A DNA stretch of 64,000 nucleotides. Origin: Lithospermum erythrorhizon (taxonomy: Eukaryota > Streptophyta > Magnoliopsida > Boraginales > Boraginaceae). This document shows positions 11,070 through 23,879 of the stretch, in pieces (position 1 is the first letter of the stretch; each line of letters opens with the position of its first letter). Below the pieces are notes generated by a model that was not told where the DNA came from, did no database searches, and was given only the letters and a program-made list of their open reading frames with translations. Location: assembly GCA_019722365.1 (NCBI GenBank), contig JADFUC010001925.1, positions 3,162,001-3,226,000 of the forward strand. Reading direction: 5' to 3'. The translations under genes and the position numbers were made by a program.

Positions 11070-14000
11070 TGTCGAAGATCGTTCTTGGATGTATAATACG
11101 TTATGGTCGAGATAGTTATGTGAATCTAACGTATCTACAAGGTTTAGTAAGTTTTAAGTGAGGTTCTGAGAAAACTATGCTATCGAGAGGATTGGAGTGA
11201 GATGATAAGATGTCAGATGTGGGAGGTCTCGCAAAGTGTATGACGATAGTCAAAATTGGAGGCAACGTTGTTGTCTAATGGCTTTAATGGAAAAGATATT
11301 ACATCACAGAGTGCAGCGGAGAAAGATTATCATGTTCGTCCGCGATGTTCTGATGTAGCGAAACATCTTCTAGAGGTTCCCAGGGGAACCGATATATGCA
11401 TATGGTTGAGGGATGGTTTAAACTTACGTAATGTGGACCACATAATTTAGATTTGGTGGGTACAACAATAAAGAGGCTATATTGGGATTAGAGAAGATCA
11501 AATACAAGCGAAATACTATGACTTGATGGAGGTGGCAATAACCGTTATTAGGTTGAATTCTGAATCAAATATCTGACAATATTTCAAAGGTGGATTTCTT
11601 TGTCAGCGTTGGTGTCCCTAATGAGGAGAACATTCAAATGATTTCTGAAGCTGAAAAGTATTGGAGTCTTTTGTTCTTACTAACAAAGAATTCATGCGTG
11701 TGTGAATAATTGTATGTTGTTTTACAAGAGGATGAGCAGGTTGGAGGCATGTCGTTTTGTCGGCAGAATCTGAGGAAAGAAGGGAGGAACAAATAAGCGA
11801 TTCTGAAAGGTTTTGATATATATGCCAGTAACCCATGACTACAAACGATTGTATATGTCCAAAAAACTGACTCGGGGACATGAAACATGACACCATCCAA
11901 TGGTCCGTCTGAGATGATGGTTGGATAATGGCCTTGAGGATGGAGAAATGACGGGGGGAAGCACTTTGATCTGACATATCCAGATTTTGGGCCGAGCAGA
12001 AATATTAGCGGCCGGTTTGTGCTCTGAATGGTTTGCACCTTTAGGAAGTTTGGGCCGCCAATATTCACATTGACGAGTTATTATCTGTGTGTAAATTACC
12101 GCTGGATTGCATAGAGGAGCCATATCTGTTCTTATCCTGATTATACCGGACCTAAAATCAGGGAGAATATGATATTTTTCTTCGACCATGGTTGATGAGT
12201 TGAAGGAGGCTGTGGCATCTTGGTGTCGAGACGTTCGATGCGTCCTATAGGGGCAATTTCAACATGCGGGTTGCTTTGATGTGGGCCGATTCGCGATTTT
12301 CACATACGGAATGTTAGTTTGGAACCTGTAGATTGGCTTATCCGTATTAATATGGAGGCATACTAAAAACTTTCCCATTCTGAGAGAGGTCGGAAATTTT
12401 TAAATGGTTTGATTGTCGCAGATCCTTTCTTCCGTCGGACATCCGTTTAGGATGCAAAGAAGTGTGTTTGTCAAGGGACGGGCAGCCGAGGAGGCTGATG
12501 CAAGGCGGCTACTTAGAGGCTGAGGTATATAATCTCGTATCTTTATTGGATCTGGCGATGTTTAGGCCGAGAGCTGAGGCATCTGGAGACTCTGAAGCTA
12601 GCGAGGGTATAATGTTATTACTGCGAGGTGCAAGAGATACTCTTCAGATTTGAGTTATTAAATTACACAAACAAGATCGAGACACAACATCGACTTCATG
12701 CATCTGAGGAGAACAATGGTGAGCAATGGTGAAGCGATGGGTGAGAACTTGTCTGGTGGATGTTCGGAAAAACGAAAGATAATGAGCAGGCGAGTTGACA
12801 GCAAACTCATTGTTCACGACTAATTGCATATGCATGAGATTCGTGGGAGGAAAAGCGGCTCAAAAGGGCTTTATATACACTAACACAACCTAAAAGAGTT
12901 TAGGAGGTTGTTATACGCCTCAGGTGTAGATGGATACGCTAAATATTCGAGATGTGCTCGAAATGTGAATGTGGGCGAAAAAGTCCACGATATGCATATT
13001 ATTGTGAAGTACTTCAGTCGGAATTAGTCATGTCTTGCCCGATAAAGATATGGAAGCAAGTAACGAGTGGTGTTTTTCTTTTAACATTTATTGACAACTC
13101 TTAATGTGGAATGGCGATGGAGGGCTCGCCACGTAATATTGTTAGTAATTTGAAGATGGAACAATATTCCCACCGGCATTCTTTGATGTGATGGAGCACC
13201 TACTAATACATTTACTTATATAAATATTTAATAAGAATCACAATGCGGTATAGATGGATGTACCCGTTTAGTCGTAGTATTTGACTTTAGTAATATATGT
13301 TGATTGCTGGTTTATCTATCTAATTATATAATAACCTTCGTGTTTCTGAGATTCTTGAGGATTGAAGAAAATGGTAGAAAGGCACGTGTTGAAGGAGTCG
13401 ATATGCGGCGTATTTAGTCAAAGAGGTTTCAAACTTACGTTGATGTATGAGGAAGAGGTGAAACGGACTTAAATCGTCTGGGAGGCCACGATGTACCAAA
13501 TGTCCCGGAGGCAATTTACTTTGCAGGTGTTTAGTTACCCGAACGAGCACGTTTGAAGTGAAACACCGATGTTCATGACCCTTGAACAATACACCGCAGT
13601 AGCATCACGTATATTTTATTACCATAGCACTGAGAATGCAGAATCACATTCAGTAAGTGTATATTTAATGTTCAATAAAATGAATTGTAGAATTATTATA
13701 ATAATTAACTAAACAAATAACTTATATCGAGGATGTACCATGATTTGATTGAAGAGTTGCGACCCTCATTTGATGGAGAACAAATAAATCACGGCGATGG
13801 CAAATTTCGATAAATGGTTTCACAATCATATACGGAATAATATGGAAACGACTTGCGCTTTCTCGAGGACATGGAAGTGGGCCGACTAATCAAAGCGGAC
13901 TTAAGGGCTAATACGTCAATGGGTACTACTTTGAAATTAAGGCGGGGTGATCGTAACAAAACCTTTCTGATAAGCGTGGTGTTAAAGGTTCTGCTGATGA

Positions 14001-14570
14001 TGATGACCATGTTGATTATTATGGGGTCATAGAAAGAGATTTGGGGGTGTCGTCTGACTGCTTACATTGATAAAGTTGTCTTTCTTGAAGTGTTATTGGT
14101 TTGTATGGCAGGGTGGATCTGGTACATCGAGAGCAGGAATGGTTCAAATCGAACCTGAAGCGAGAGCCTCAGGATGGAAGCCACTTTTATCCTGAAAATC
14201 ATGAAAGCGCCCAACAAATATCTTTATCATTTACATCTCAGTGATGAGGCATAAGCAGGTGATTGTGTTGCAATGAAGGCAGTGCTAGAAGCTTGATTGA
14301 GTTGGACTCGTATGCAAAATGTTGATGTGAAGACATCTCAGAGAACAACAACCGCCGCTTTGTTACAGTGGATCTATCGAGCGATGTTGACATCGTTGCG
14401 AAGGGATATTCAATTTGTTACGAAGATGATTCGGACGGGGCGATAGTGATCTTCCACGGTACAATGGACTAGGATAATGATTGAACTGGAGGAAGGCTAT
14501 TCGGGAACAATACTGAAGAGGCTGACGTCGGGAAGAAAATTAGGATCCATTTTTGTTGCAAGTTTTTTAG
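11070..14570 (+). pseudogene. CACTA TNP2 transposase, frameshifted
   Basis: The domains appear in the expected order. An N-terminal transposase-associated domain begins EDRSWMYN near 11079. The TNP2 core includes DLTYPDFGPSRN near 11970, KLPLDCIEEPYLFLS near 12097, EYDIF followed by VDELK..LWHLGVETFDAS (12168-12245 across frames), YGMLVWNL near 12305 and FVKGRAAEEADARRLL near 12467. A DUF4218-like part reads FDVMEHLLIHL and YRWMYPFSR (13185-13275). A DUF4216-like part reads DDHVDYYGVIERDL near 14001. TNP2 cuts and joins the element at its ends. Length and order are near normal, but the frame changes every 20-60 codons, often by one base, with good codons on both sides. It is non-functional as written; the indel-only damage could partly be assembly error. 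Confidence 0.82.
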
Positions 14571-14849
14571 TGTAATGTCGATACTAGTAAAAACTTCTAA
14601 ATGTTTCATTCATAATACTATTTATTTTGAGGGCGGGTGTTGTATGGTTTTCTGAATTTGAAAATGAAAGCCTATCGATATTCCATTTCGTCTTATTCCT
14701 TCCATAAAGCGATTAAGTGTTTGTGTTTAAGAACAAATGTATGACAATGAAGTAATCACGGTGTTAGTTCATAAATATTATCGAGACTATTGAATGTTAG
14801 GTGTGTTCGTAAGCATAACATGTCAATTGTGGTAGTTATCTTGAAGGAA

Positions 14850-15890
14850 TAGTGTCGGTTATGTCGGTTAGGTGTCGGTATAATGCAATTACATTATTCA
14901 ATATGAATTAATAGGTATAGTGTCCGAATAGCGTCGGTATAAATTTTTATTTCTTTAATTGTTTCTTTGTAGGGAATTGTTGAGGTGAGTATTTTGTTAG
15001 ATATCTAATTATTTATGATCACCAACCTTGTTATATTGTTTCATTCATGAGGAGAAAAAATTGTTTGAGGTAATTATTTTATTTATGTCTATCTAATTAT
15101 TTGTTTAATTTTGTTACATTCGATTTTTATGTCTCTCTAATTTTTATCTTCATAATAATGTTGTTACATTCGTTTTATTATGGAAAAATTATCAAAGAAA
15201 AAAGTGATAATTTTAATGTTTATGTTGATGATTTTGGATATTGTTTGTGTTATTAATTTTTTTGTCTTTATATTGTTCATTTTTTTTAGATGGTATTTTG
15301 TGTTATTATTTTGTTTGATGTTTATGTTGATATTTTTGTTTGATGTTTATATTGTTTTTGATGTTTTTTGGCCTGTTTTTTTGGGTATTATTGTGAATTT
15401 TGCGGCTGGTTTCACAAATGTTGCGGCTTGTCAAGTGCGTAAATTTTTGGAAGAATTATGGGTGGTGTCGGTATATGGTGTCGAGGGTAGCGTCGGGTTT
15501 ATGTCCAAATGTGGTGTCGGTTTGTGTCGTCTGACACATTAGCCGGTATTATAAAGCATGTGGTGTCGATGGGGTGTCGATAATAAAATAAATCAAACTA
15601 ATATTAGTACATATAGTGTCGGTATAGTGTAGGTAATAAAATAATTCAAAAATGAAATTATAACCACAAAGTCATGTCGGTAAAGTGTCGGTAATAAAAT
15701 AAATCAAAAGAAATTAAAATGTTATATGGCTGTCCGGTGTGGTGTCGGTGTGAACAATGAGCCAGTAGTTATGTAGTGTCGGTTTCGTGTCGGTGAGATT
15801 TAGTGTCGTAATTAGGCGTCGGTCATACTCTGTCTACACCAGCAGGAAAAGCTCAATAAGGTCAGTAGGGTGTCGATATAGAGGCGACGC
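14850..15890 (+). repeat. Right subterminal GTGTCGG repeats of the CACTA element
   Basis: Many gtgtcggt/gtgtcgat motifs, mostly in the same orientation, are concentrated at 14850-14940 and 15460-15870. A T-rich 120-codon open frame at 15180-15542 crosses this stretch and is judged non-coding. Confidence 0.7.
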
Positions 15891-15909
15891 TACCTGTTTT
15901 CTAGTAGTG
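15891..15909 (-). repeat. Right terminal inverted repeat of the CACTA element
   Basis: The sequence ends ...tctagtagtg, so on the minus strand it begins CACTACTAGAAAAC, the typical CACTA terminus. The next three bases, aat, are the candidate target duplication; no left partner was identified. Confidence 0.75.
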
Positions 15910-17680
15910 AATGAAGACTTGATCAAATGGAAAAAGTTGAAGACAGGCAAATAGTCATTTATCTCAATCTCTCAACCAAGTGCACCACACTATAACTTGT
16001 TCGAAACTGTATATTCATCTTTATCATATTATCATATATATGTAGGGAACTAAAAGAAAAAATATAAAATTATAACACAAAACTTTACATAGAACAATAA
16101 TAATGTATTCATCACGATTCTAGCGAATACTAGACCAGCAAAAGCGAGAGCGAGATCAAGTCACGTCAAGCGCTTTTCCTTAAAATAGATTCGACCCTCT
16201 TCCGCTGGTGATTCCGGGCTTGGCCCAGCGGTGGTTACTTCCGGGATAAAATGATCCAGCCCGAGCTCCTGAAGCCACAGTGAACCCGGTCAGCGAATGA
16301 GTGAAACAAACTTGTTGTATCGCTGACAAAAAGCAAAAAGGAAAAAGAGGATGGAATTTCTGGTGTTTTGTGTTTAGATGATGATTCTTGATTTATGTGA
16401 GAAGAGGCGATGGATGATTAATGGGAAGCAAACCAAAACGTTTTGCATTAAGGTGCTAAACACCCTTAATGGCAATTGAAATGTTTGTAACAATCAAATG
16501 CACTTAACACAATTGATTGTCCAGTCTGTAGCAACTCTTTTGAATTTTCAAATGCAAAACCGAGCTTGACCGGGGAGCAAAGGTTGCTGTAAGACCCCAA
16601 AATTGCATTAAATGTCCAGCGGTGTAGCCCTTTGGATCCATGAGTTCGAGGTCGACATTTTCCCAATTTACACCCTAAATGCGAGGCGTCTGAGGAGTTT
16701 GGCATGGTTGGAGTCAATCGATTTACTAAGTCCCTGAGGACCTACTTATTAAGTGAGGTTCTCCCAGCTCTATGTGGGACTTTGACAAAATTAAAACTCA
16801 TCATTTCCATCGAAGTTTATGCGCCACCATTATTCCTGATGACTTACCAAATTTTGGATTCAGGTCCACATTATCAACATCCCACATGAATCAAAGAATT
16901 TGTATTCAAACAAAATCATAACTCAAATATCCCCCAATGGATACAAATTGAAATTTTGAAGACTAGATGATGGGTGATAGCGACAGCGGTTTGCATGGGA
17001 TGGGTGGGTGAGGCTGGGCAGCTTCCGCGTGTGCGTATGTTTGATCGCGGCGGACATAGTAGGCAGTGTCTTGGAACTAATCTGCCTTTGGTAGTAAATG
17101 ATGACATACTTCACACAGGTCTCGATGCATTAGGTATCGGGTTCTTCTTGTGTAATAGGTTGGGCCTTGGGCCAGCATCTTTGGTTACTGTGAGTTGTCA
17201 TCCAAGAAATGCATCATTCGGACATTTCTCTTCCTAAAAGCGGCCACACTTTAGCTTCCTTGGTGACTCCTCGCCATTATCTTTTTAGTAACCCTTTACT
17301 CCTTGATATCTCGAAAGAGTAATTAAAAGCATAGCTTAACATCATGAGTATCATGATAAGTTGTCACTTTCATTCGCATTTTTCTTAAGGGCTTTAATCC
17401 ATTCCTTTTCTTAAATAATTCTTTCTAAACCCCTTGATCGGCGGATCCATAATGTTATCTTTGATCTTACATGATCCTTAACGATAACTCTGGTGAGGAA
17501 ATGTATCCCAATGGTATTGTATTAGTCGTGAATATTTCTGGAGCTTACCATTATATGCAAATTGGAGGCACGGGGCTTTTCCCTTTCTAGGATGTCCTCA
17601 AGGAATTTCCTTAACCATTAAACTAACGTACTTGTCTAAGGCAATGAACTCGAGACTCCGTGGTAGATGCGGCAGTGGCG
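15910..17680. other. Repeat-rich spacer, unclassified
   Basis: No gene recognised. A moderately GC-rich stretch at 16130-16330 and the 16440-17300 segment look like retrotransposon LTR or UTR material flanking the minus-strand copia remnant, but I cannot pair the LTRs. Confidence 0.35.
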
Positions 17681-17689
17681 TTTGTTTGA

Positions 17690-19300
17690 GGACTTCCATG
17701 ACCGCAATTTGCACCGCCTAAGAGTGAATACATATCCACTAGTAGCTGTTAGATCATCGGTATCCGAGATCCAATTTGCATCCGTGTACCCTCAGTAGCC
17801 ATATAACGGCGTATAGTGCAACCGTAATTCAGTATGTCTCGAGTACTTGGGTATATCCCGATGCTTGTCTGTTTCATCGTTACATGAGACTCCCAATAAC
17901 TTGAGAGAGTACTCAAGTTGACACACTTTTCCTTTTGTGCTTGCATTGGTATCGTGTTCGTCAGTGGGTTATGCATGCTCCCAAATAAATCTTGGAAAAT
18001 TTTTGAAAGAATATTATCGACATAATGTGATTTGAGTTGCTTATTAAACGTTAGGAGTTTGCCTGATAAGGACTCCCGAATAACATTTGCTTGTCCCGTG
18101 TCCTTAGTAATAAGCTTGGGGTTCAACGTGTCTTTGGTGGATTGAATCATCTTTGATTACTACCCATGACCAAACATGTCATCAAATACAAGAGAATTAC
18201 ATATCCTACAGTAGTTTTACATAAACACACTTGTCATTTTATTTTAAATCACTCGAAAATGCCTTGTCGAACTTCGTACCATTTTTTGGCGTTTCTTTAA
18301 CCCGTACAAGATTTGACAAGTTGTTAGACTTTCTCTTTGCTTTACTGGAACTATAAAGTCCTCGGGGTTGTTCCGTATGAAATTTCTTCATCTAAATCTC
18401 CATTTAAGAAGTTGTTTCACATTTGATGTACATCTAGGGTATGCGATAGCCTTGATGCCAAAGATAATCCTAATGGATGTTATCGCGTGCGGGGAGAATA
18501 CGTATCCAAAATAGTCTAATGCTTTCTTTACGTCTATTCCCTTGAGATGACTAGTCTGCACATACTTATCTATCGACCCACTTTGTACTTATCTATCGTC
18601 CCGTAAACTTTCATTTTCATAAAGATCCATTTGGACTTAGAGATTTACATCTTGGCGGAAGATCCACCGGCTCCCCGAGTGTGATTACGTAGGGTGAATC
18701 AAGCTTCACTTGGTATAACTACTTCCAAAGCGGACCATCGGTTGACACATTTTTCTTGTGAAGTTCGAGGTTGGCTCTCGAAGCATATATGTTACATGAG
18801 GGACCAGCGACTGCAAGGCATGCATTTTCTTATGTCGAGGTTCGTCCTCAACTTCCTTATCTCGACTATCTATAGTCTCAGTATCGACACTACCCTCAGG
18901 TTCATGTGCTCTCTTATATGTCAAAGCACCTTCATTAGATTTCATCGGAAAGACATGTTCGAAGAACGTGGCATTCTGTGACTCTAATATTGTACTCTTA
19001 TTCACTCTTGAGTTATCACTCTTATGAACAAGAAACCGATATCCATTACTATTGTGAGCATATCTGATAAAAATTGCATCAACTGTTTTAGGACCAATAG
19101 TGACCTGCTTAGAAGGAGGTACCATGACCTTCGCCAAACACCCCCACACTCGAAGATGTTTGTAGGTTGAAGCTCTACCTTTGAACAATTCAAACGGGGT
19201 CTTATCCTCATCTTTGCGAGGAATTTTGTTCAAGAGGTAGTTAGCTGTAAGGATCGCTTCCCCTACGTTCATGAGAGTAGCCTCGGCTTATCAACAAGCG
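17690..19300 (-). pseudogene. Ty1/copia pol remnant (integrase C-terminus to RNase H)
   Basis: Read on the minus strand. The longest open piece (18706-19272) starts MNVGEAILTANYLLNKIPR, followed by TPFELFKGR and YKHLRVWGCLAKV, the standard copia integrase C-terminal wording. RNase H wording appears at 17720-17790: [13 protein letters not shown] followed by TSGYVFTL. Reverse transcriptase between them is heavily broken. The gag and N-terminal integrase that should lie to the right are absent, so the element is truncated. It lies tail-to-tail with P450 copy 1 and has no evident effect on it. Confidence 0.8.
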
Positions 19301-20114
19301 TTCATCATCTTTCGATGATTGATTTTTTCGTTAAACAATCCCATTAGATTGGGAAAATATGAGTAGTCGCCGTGAACAATACCACGCTCAACACAAAATT
19401 AACCAAATGATAAGACATATTCACCATCTCTATCGCCATACTTTTATTTTTGGGCTACAAAGATCAATTATTTTGAGATACAACTTACAAGTAGTTATTA
19501 ACAATATAAATTTAGTAAATTTAGTAAAACGTCAAGTTGCAGATAAAGGGAGTAGGCCTTATGTTGATGGTTTATGTTTATTTAGCTTTGAAATGGTTTC
19601 TCATATACGGAGTATACTATAAGTGCAAATACTAGTTGAAGCTTGAGGTGTTTTTCGTACATTGGATACGCAATTTCATGATGAGCCCCTCTATTTCTGT
19701 GTTCTTGAGTATGTCTTTGTCCAACTTAGATCACCATCTAAACAAAGAGGGTTAGGATACTATTATTGACTAATTATTAAAAAGTAATTTGTTGAATAGT
19801 CATGTATATTAGTCTAATTACGATTAGCGAGCCTAAATTACTGATTAAACCAAATCAAGTATTATCTCATTAAATAAGGTCGGTTATATGAATACGACGT
19901 CTCCAATCAGTACAATAAAAATCCTTGATTAATCAAACTATATATTTGAGTTGTTTGGAAGATTCGCTTGAAAAGTTAAAAACAGATGGTCTCATTGAAT
20001 AGATATTTTGGAGAATAGTCGTTGGTATGAAATTTTGGGCACATTTGTTTGTTTTTTTATTAAGAAAGGCTTTGGGACAATGTTTAATATATTTGATACT
20101 CCGAACTTATCAAC

Positions 20115-20120
20115 TATATA
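20115..20120 (+). promoter_or_regulatory. TATA box of P450 copy 1
   Basis: TATATA lies about 39 bp upstream of the ATG. The same tcaactatatag block precedes the other two P450 copies, so the core promoter is shared by descent. Confidence 0.4.
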
Positions 20121-20158
20121 GTGTTATGAAGCAAAGAACTTAAAACTGTGAACCAGAA

Positions 20159-21832
20159 ATGGAGTACAATTTCACCTCTCCTCTTCTTTTATATTGTTCT
20201 GTTATTCTTGTACCAATCTTGATCCTTCTTTTCTTGAAACCAAACAAGAGGTCACTCACCAAGTTGCCCCCAAGTCCACCAGGATGGCCAGTGTTTGGCC
20301 ACATGTTCCAACTTGGTACTCTTCCATATGTAACAATGGCAAAGATGAAAGCAAAATATGGTCCTGTCATTTGGCTAAAAAATGGACAGGTCAACACTGT
20401 GGTAGTTCAATCAGCCAATGCTGCAGCTGAGTTTTATAAGTACCATGATCTTTCTTTTCCTGATCGATTCATCGTTGATACATTAACATCTCATAATTTT
20501 CACAAAAGCTCTTTTGTTTTCGCCCCACACGGCCCTTATTGGCGTATGCTTCGAAGATTATGCATATCGTCTTTTAACTCGAAGATCGATGGTGATTCGG
20601 TTCAAGTAAGGCGAAAATGTGTTTATGACATGCTGTCCTGGATTGGAAAAGAAGCTGAAACTGCCATGATCGAGAAGAGAGGGATCGAAATAATTGATTT
20701 CGTTTCTCTGGCAAATATCAATGTGATTGGAAACATATTGTTTTCTAAGGACTTGGTTGATCCTAACTCAAGAACTGGCAGAGAGCTGTTCGAAGCTGTG
20801 ACGGGCTACTTTCGTTGGGCAGGCGAACCAAATGTTTCTGATTCACTTGGTTGGCTTAAGCCATTTGATCTTCAAGGACTGAAGAGGAATATGGACAAAG
20901 ATTTGGCAAAAGCACTGAAAATTGTCTCTGGATTTGTAAAAGAAAGACTTGAGGAAAAGCAGGAAGGGGAAAAGAAACAGAAGAAAGACCTATTGGATAT
21001 GTTGCTTGATTTTGAAGGAAATGGGATAAATGAACAAGAAAAATTATCAGAACATACAATTTCAATATTTCTCTTGGTAATTCTTCTTACATTGCTTGTA
21101 GTCTTTTAACATATAGAAAATCCATAAACATATGTTTAGGGGTGTTTAATTTGATATCTAGAAATATCATGTTCTTGAGTATATATAGATAGTTATTACT
21201 TTAGATTGATCACATACTATAAAATTTTGTAGGAAATGTTTTTGGCTGGTGCAGAGACGACGACATCTACCATTGAATGGACAATGGCTGAACTACTTAA
21301 CAATCCAAAGACATTGATGAAAGCCAAACATGAGATTCTCAAGGTTGTAGGAAAAAATAAGAGGTTTGAAGAAAGTGACATCGACAATATGCCATTTCTA
21401 CAAGCGATTGTTAAAGAAAACCTACGTTTGCATCCTCCAGGGCCCTTGGTACTTAGAAAAGCTACCAAAGATACAAGCTTCATGGGGTATGATATACCCA
21501 AAACTACTCATGTTCTGATAAATCTTTGGGCAATAGGAAAAGATCCTGAAAATTGGAGTGACCCTTTATCTTTTAAGCCTGAAAGGTTCTTGGGTTCGAA
21601 TATTGATTACAAAGGAAAATATTTCGAATTCGTTCCGTTTGGTTCTGGTTGTAGACTATGTCCTGGACTTCAACTAGCTCATCGCTTGTTGCATCTTCAT
21701 CTAGGTTCATTGCTTCATGAGTTTGATTGGGAACTTGAGGATTCCTCCCCTCTTGATATGAGTGAGAAGATGGGGATGACTGTACGCAAGTTGAAACCAT
21801 TGAGGGCAATACCAACAAAATCATGCTTCTAA
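20159..21832 (+). CDS. Cytochrome P450, CYP76 family (CYP76A-like), intact copy 1
   Basis: Two exons: 20159-21076 (306 codons, CTCTTG/gtaatt) and 21233-21832 (ttgtag/GAA), giving 505 aa, normal for microsomal plant P450s. An N-terminal membrane anchor spans residues 8-27, with the proline hinge LPPSPPGWPVFG at about 36-47. The I-helix oxygen-binding motif AGAETT is at 311-316, ExxR (ENLR) at 368-371, PERF at 422-425, and the heme loop FGSGCRLCPG has its ligand Cys at about 449. The single phase-0 intron just before the I-helix (...FLL/EMFLAG) is the A-type position. It is an NADPH-reductase-dependent ER monooxygenase. CYP76 enzymes often hydroxylate monoterpenoid or diterpenoid and iridoid intermediates, but the substrate cannot be read from sequence. 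It is the only fully intact member of the local array. Confidence 0.93.
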
Positions 21833-22329
21833 AATATAAGTGTATTATTTGGTAATTTTTTGTCTTCACCTTTCATATAATGCTTATCGTCCTAATAAAA
21901 GTGATTATTTGAAGAATATTATTAAGTATAGTTGTTTTAGGTATTTGATAGTTTATACAGTATGTTACTGGTGAAATTATGAATTTGGATCATGACATAC
22001 TTGTTGGAATTCTAAGTTAGAATAATAATGTCAGTGAGACGATTGTATAGATGGTTCGTTTAGGGTATTACATGTAAATAATATAGTTTGAATAATTAAT
22101 TATTTGATAATTACATTAATTATATTATTGTTAATCAATGAAAGGTTCCTAGGATAGTCTTGAGTTAATGGTAGACTAGGTAAGTCACAATCATTTATCA
22201 TATCACTTTTATTATTGGGTTTAAAAGGTTATGATATTGAGTTAGTTGGTTTGATAAATAAACTGGTTGGACTAGTTTTGATCCATGAAGAAATGAGGAG
22301 TCTTGAGGAAGAAATGTAGGTCTCCATTT

Positions 22330-22620
22330 CTCAGTTCAAACTTGAGAAAATCATGCTTTATCTAGTGAATTTCTTTAAGGCAGTGCCATTCCAAAGTTGG
22401 CAAGAATTTTATTAATGTTATTCAAGAAGAAAGGGGAAATTTGTAGATTCTTTAAGACCTCCAAGAAAGAATCATTCTTTTAATTTTGTCTAGTATATCA
22501 AGGAACACACGATTTCTATTAGAGCTCATTGCTAAAGATATACCAAGATAGCTATCAACATGTAGATTAAGACCAAAGAATGGAAGAATTTGGGTAAGGA
22601 TCTGTCCTGAATCCTGATAG
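22330..22620 (-). mobile_element. LINE (non-LTR) reverse transcriptase fragment
   Basis: Minus-strand translation, with interruptions, gives YLGISLAMSSNRNRVFLDIL, then DKIKRMILSWRS, then NKILANFGMALP. This is the conserved 3' part of plant LINE reverse transcriptases (YLG-P...F..I.DKI...L..WK...L..AGR..LIKSV). No other LINE parts are seen nearby. Confidence 0.6.
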
Positions 22621-23031
22621 TGAGACATAACTAATCTATATACTTTAGAAAAGTGTAAATATGAAATGGTTTTTATTCCATTTTTTATGCTTAAATACCC
22701 CTTCCAAATTAAGCTAATTACAAAAATGTAGTGATTATTAAACTTCAGTACATTTAAATAAATAAATTAAATTTATGTATTTTCACTTCAAGGCTAGTTA
22801 TGGCTCTTTGTAAATTAATAAACTTCAATTACATTAAATAAATAATTAAATTTATGTATTTTCACTTCAAGATTGATTTATAATAGCTCATTGAAATTTT
22901 TTTAAGACAAATTATTGCTATCTCTTGGGAGTTATATGACTCATTATGTTATGGGAGTTGCACATTTTATTTATCAATACAAAGTATATGACAAAATGCA
23001 CAAATCCAAAATAAATTGTATTGGCATGAAT

Positions 23032-23842
23032 TGTTGAGTGTGTGATTGGATGAGTTTTTTACATGGCCAGAACTTTTGGTGTTGGATGGCTGTGTCACGT
23101 ATGGAACATATGGACTTTATTCGATCGAGTGTTAAAACGATGAAGAACAGGTTGTGTCGACAGCTTTATTGGGCCTTGTTAATTCCGTGGCAGTACGTTT
23201 TAACACATCCAAGAATCCAGAAAGGAGGTGGCGATAGTCGGTAATTACAGCAGCCAGTGTTAGAGTTTTTGGTAGGACTCGTCTCGGCTTGCATGGAAGC
23301 GTGGATGCCCCGTGAATAATGTCATGAGGAAAACGGTAGAAAATCTAGAATTTCTGTATATATGGGTGTTAAATTGAAGCAATTATTGAAGACAAATTAA
23401 TAAAAAATAGCATTGCCATGAATTGAAGAATAAAAGCTGTTTTTGTTGAGTGTAGATCGTGTTTTTGTGTTTAGGAGAATTACGTCTTTACAAGCTAATG
23501 TGCGATTATTAGCGGCCTTGTTGTGATCTCGAGAGCTTCTTTATTTGTATTTGAATCACAACAGCATTGAGTGTTGATTGTAGTGGATCGAGACTTAACT
23601 CACATGGTGAAGGTTAGTTGGGAAGTCGTAAAATGTGGAGGCGTTGTGTAGGGTCACTATTTGTAATAACTTCATATTTATAGTGAAAATTCTCTTTGAA
23701 ATGGCCCTTTGAGGCGTAGGTTTATCGAGGAAGCGGGTTACTGCTGTGTGTTCTTTACTTTTGTGTATTTTCTTGTTAGTTACCAACTGGTATTGATCGT
23801 TGGATTGACAACTGGTAGTTTGTCTGGTAGTTCACTTTTTCA
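23032..23842 (+). repeat. 5' LTR of the Sirevirus-like element
   Basis: About 811 bp, starting TGTTG and ending CA. It aligns along its whole length with 33027-33809, sharing for example the block cgtatggaacatatggac, but with numerous small indels. Confidence 0.85.
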
Positions 23843-23844
23843 AT

Positions 23845-23856
23845 TGGTATCAGAGC
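23845..23856 (+). other. Primer binding site (initiator tRNA-Met type)
   Basis: TGGTATCAGAGC, complementary to the 3' end of plant initiator tRNA-Met, begins two bases after the 5' LTR, the standard minus-strand priming site of copia elements. Confidence 0.85.
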
Positions 23857-23879
23857 GGGCACTCGATATCTGGTGAGAT

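Larger units (their letters stand above)
7016..15909 (+). mobile_element. CACTA (En/Spm, Ptta) DNA transposon
   Basis: The right end reads ctagtagtg at 15901-15909, the reverse complement of CACTACTAG, a standard CACTA terminus. It is preceded by tacctgtttt and by many GTGTCGG-type subterminal motifs. Inside are a Transposase_24-like coding region (about 8519-9830) and a TNP2 transposase (about 11070-14570), both on the plus strand, the usual two-gene plan. The left boundary is set at the first GTGTCGG motif (7016). I cannot find a matching CACTACTAG there, so the left terminus is decayed, deleted or wrongly placed. The 10.1-10.6 kb GTGTCGG cluster lies between the two genes, so a composite of two related elements is also possible. 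Coding frames are broken mainly by single-base indels. Confidence 0.72.

Noticed and set aside
11618..12189. Minus-strand frames of 116-144 codons
   Set aside because: They lie antisense to the TNP2 transposase, whose plus-strand wording is unambiguous.
15180..15542. 120-codon plus-strand open frame with hydrophobic N-terminus
   Set aside because: The hydrophobic run comes from a T-rich tract and the rest crosses GTGTCGG subterminal repeats of the CACTA element; no protein signature.
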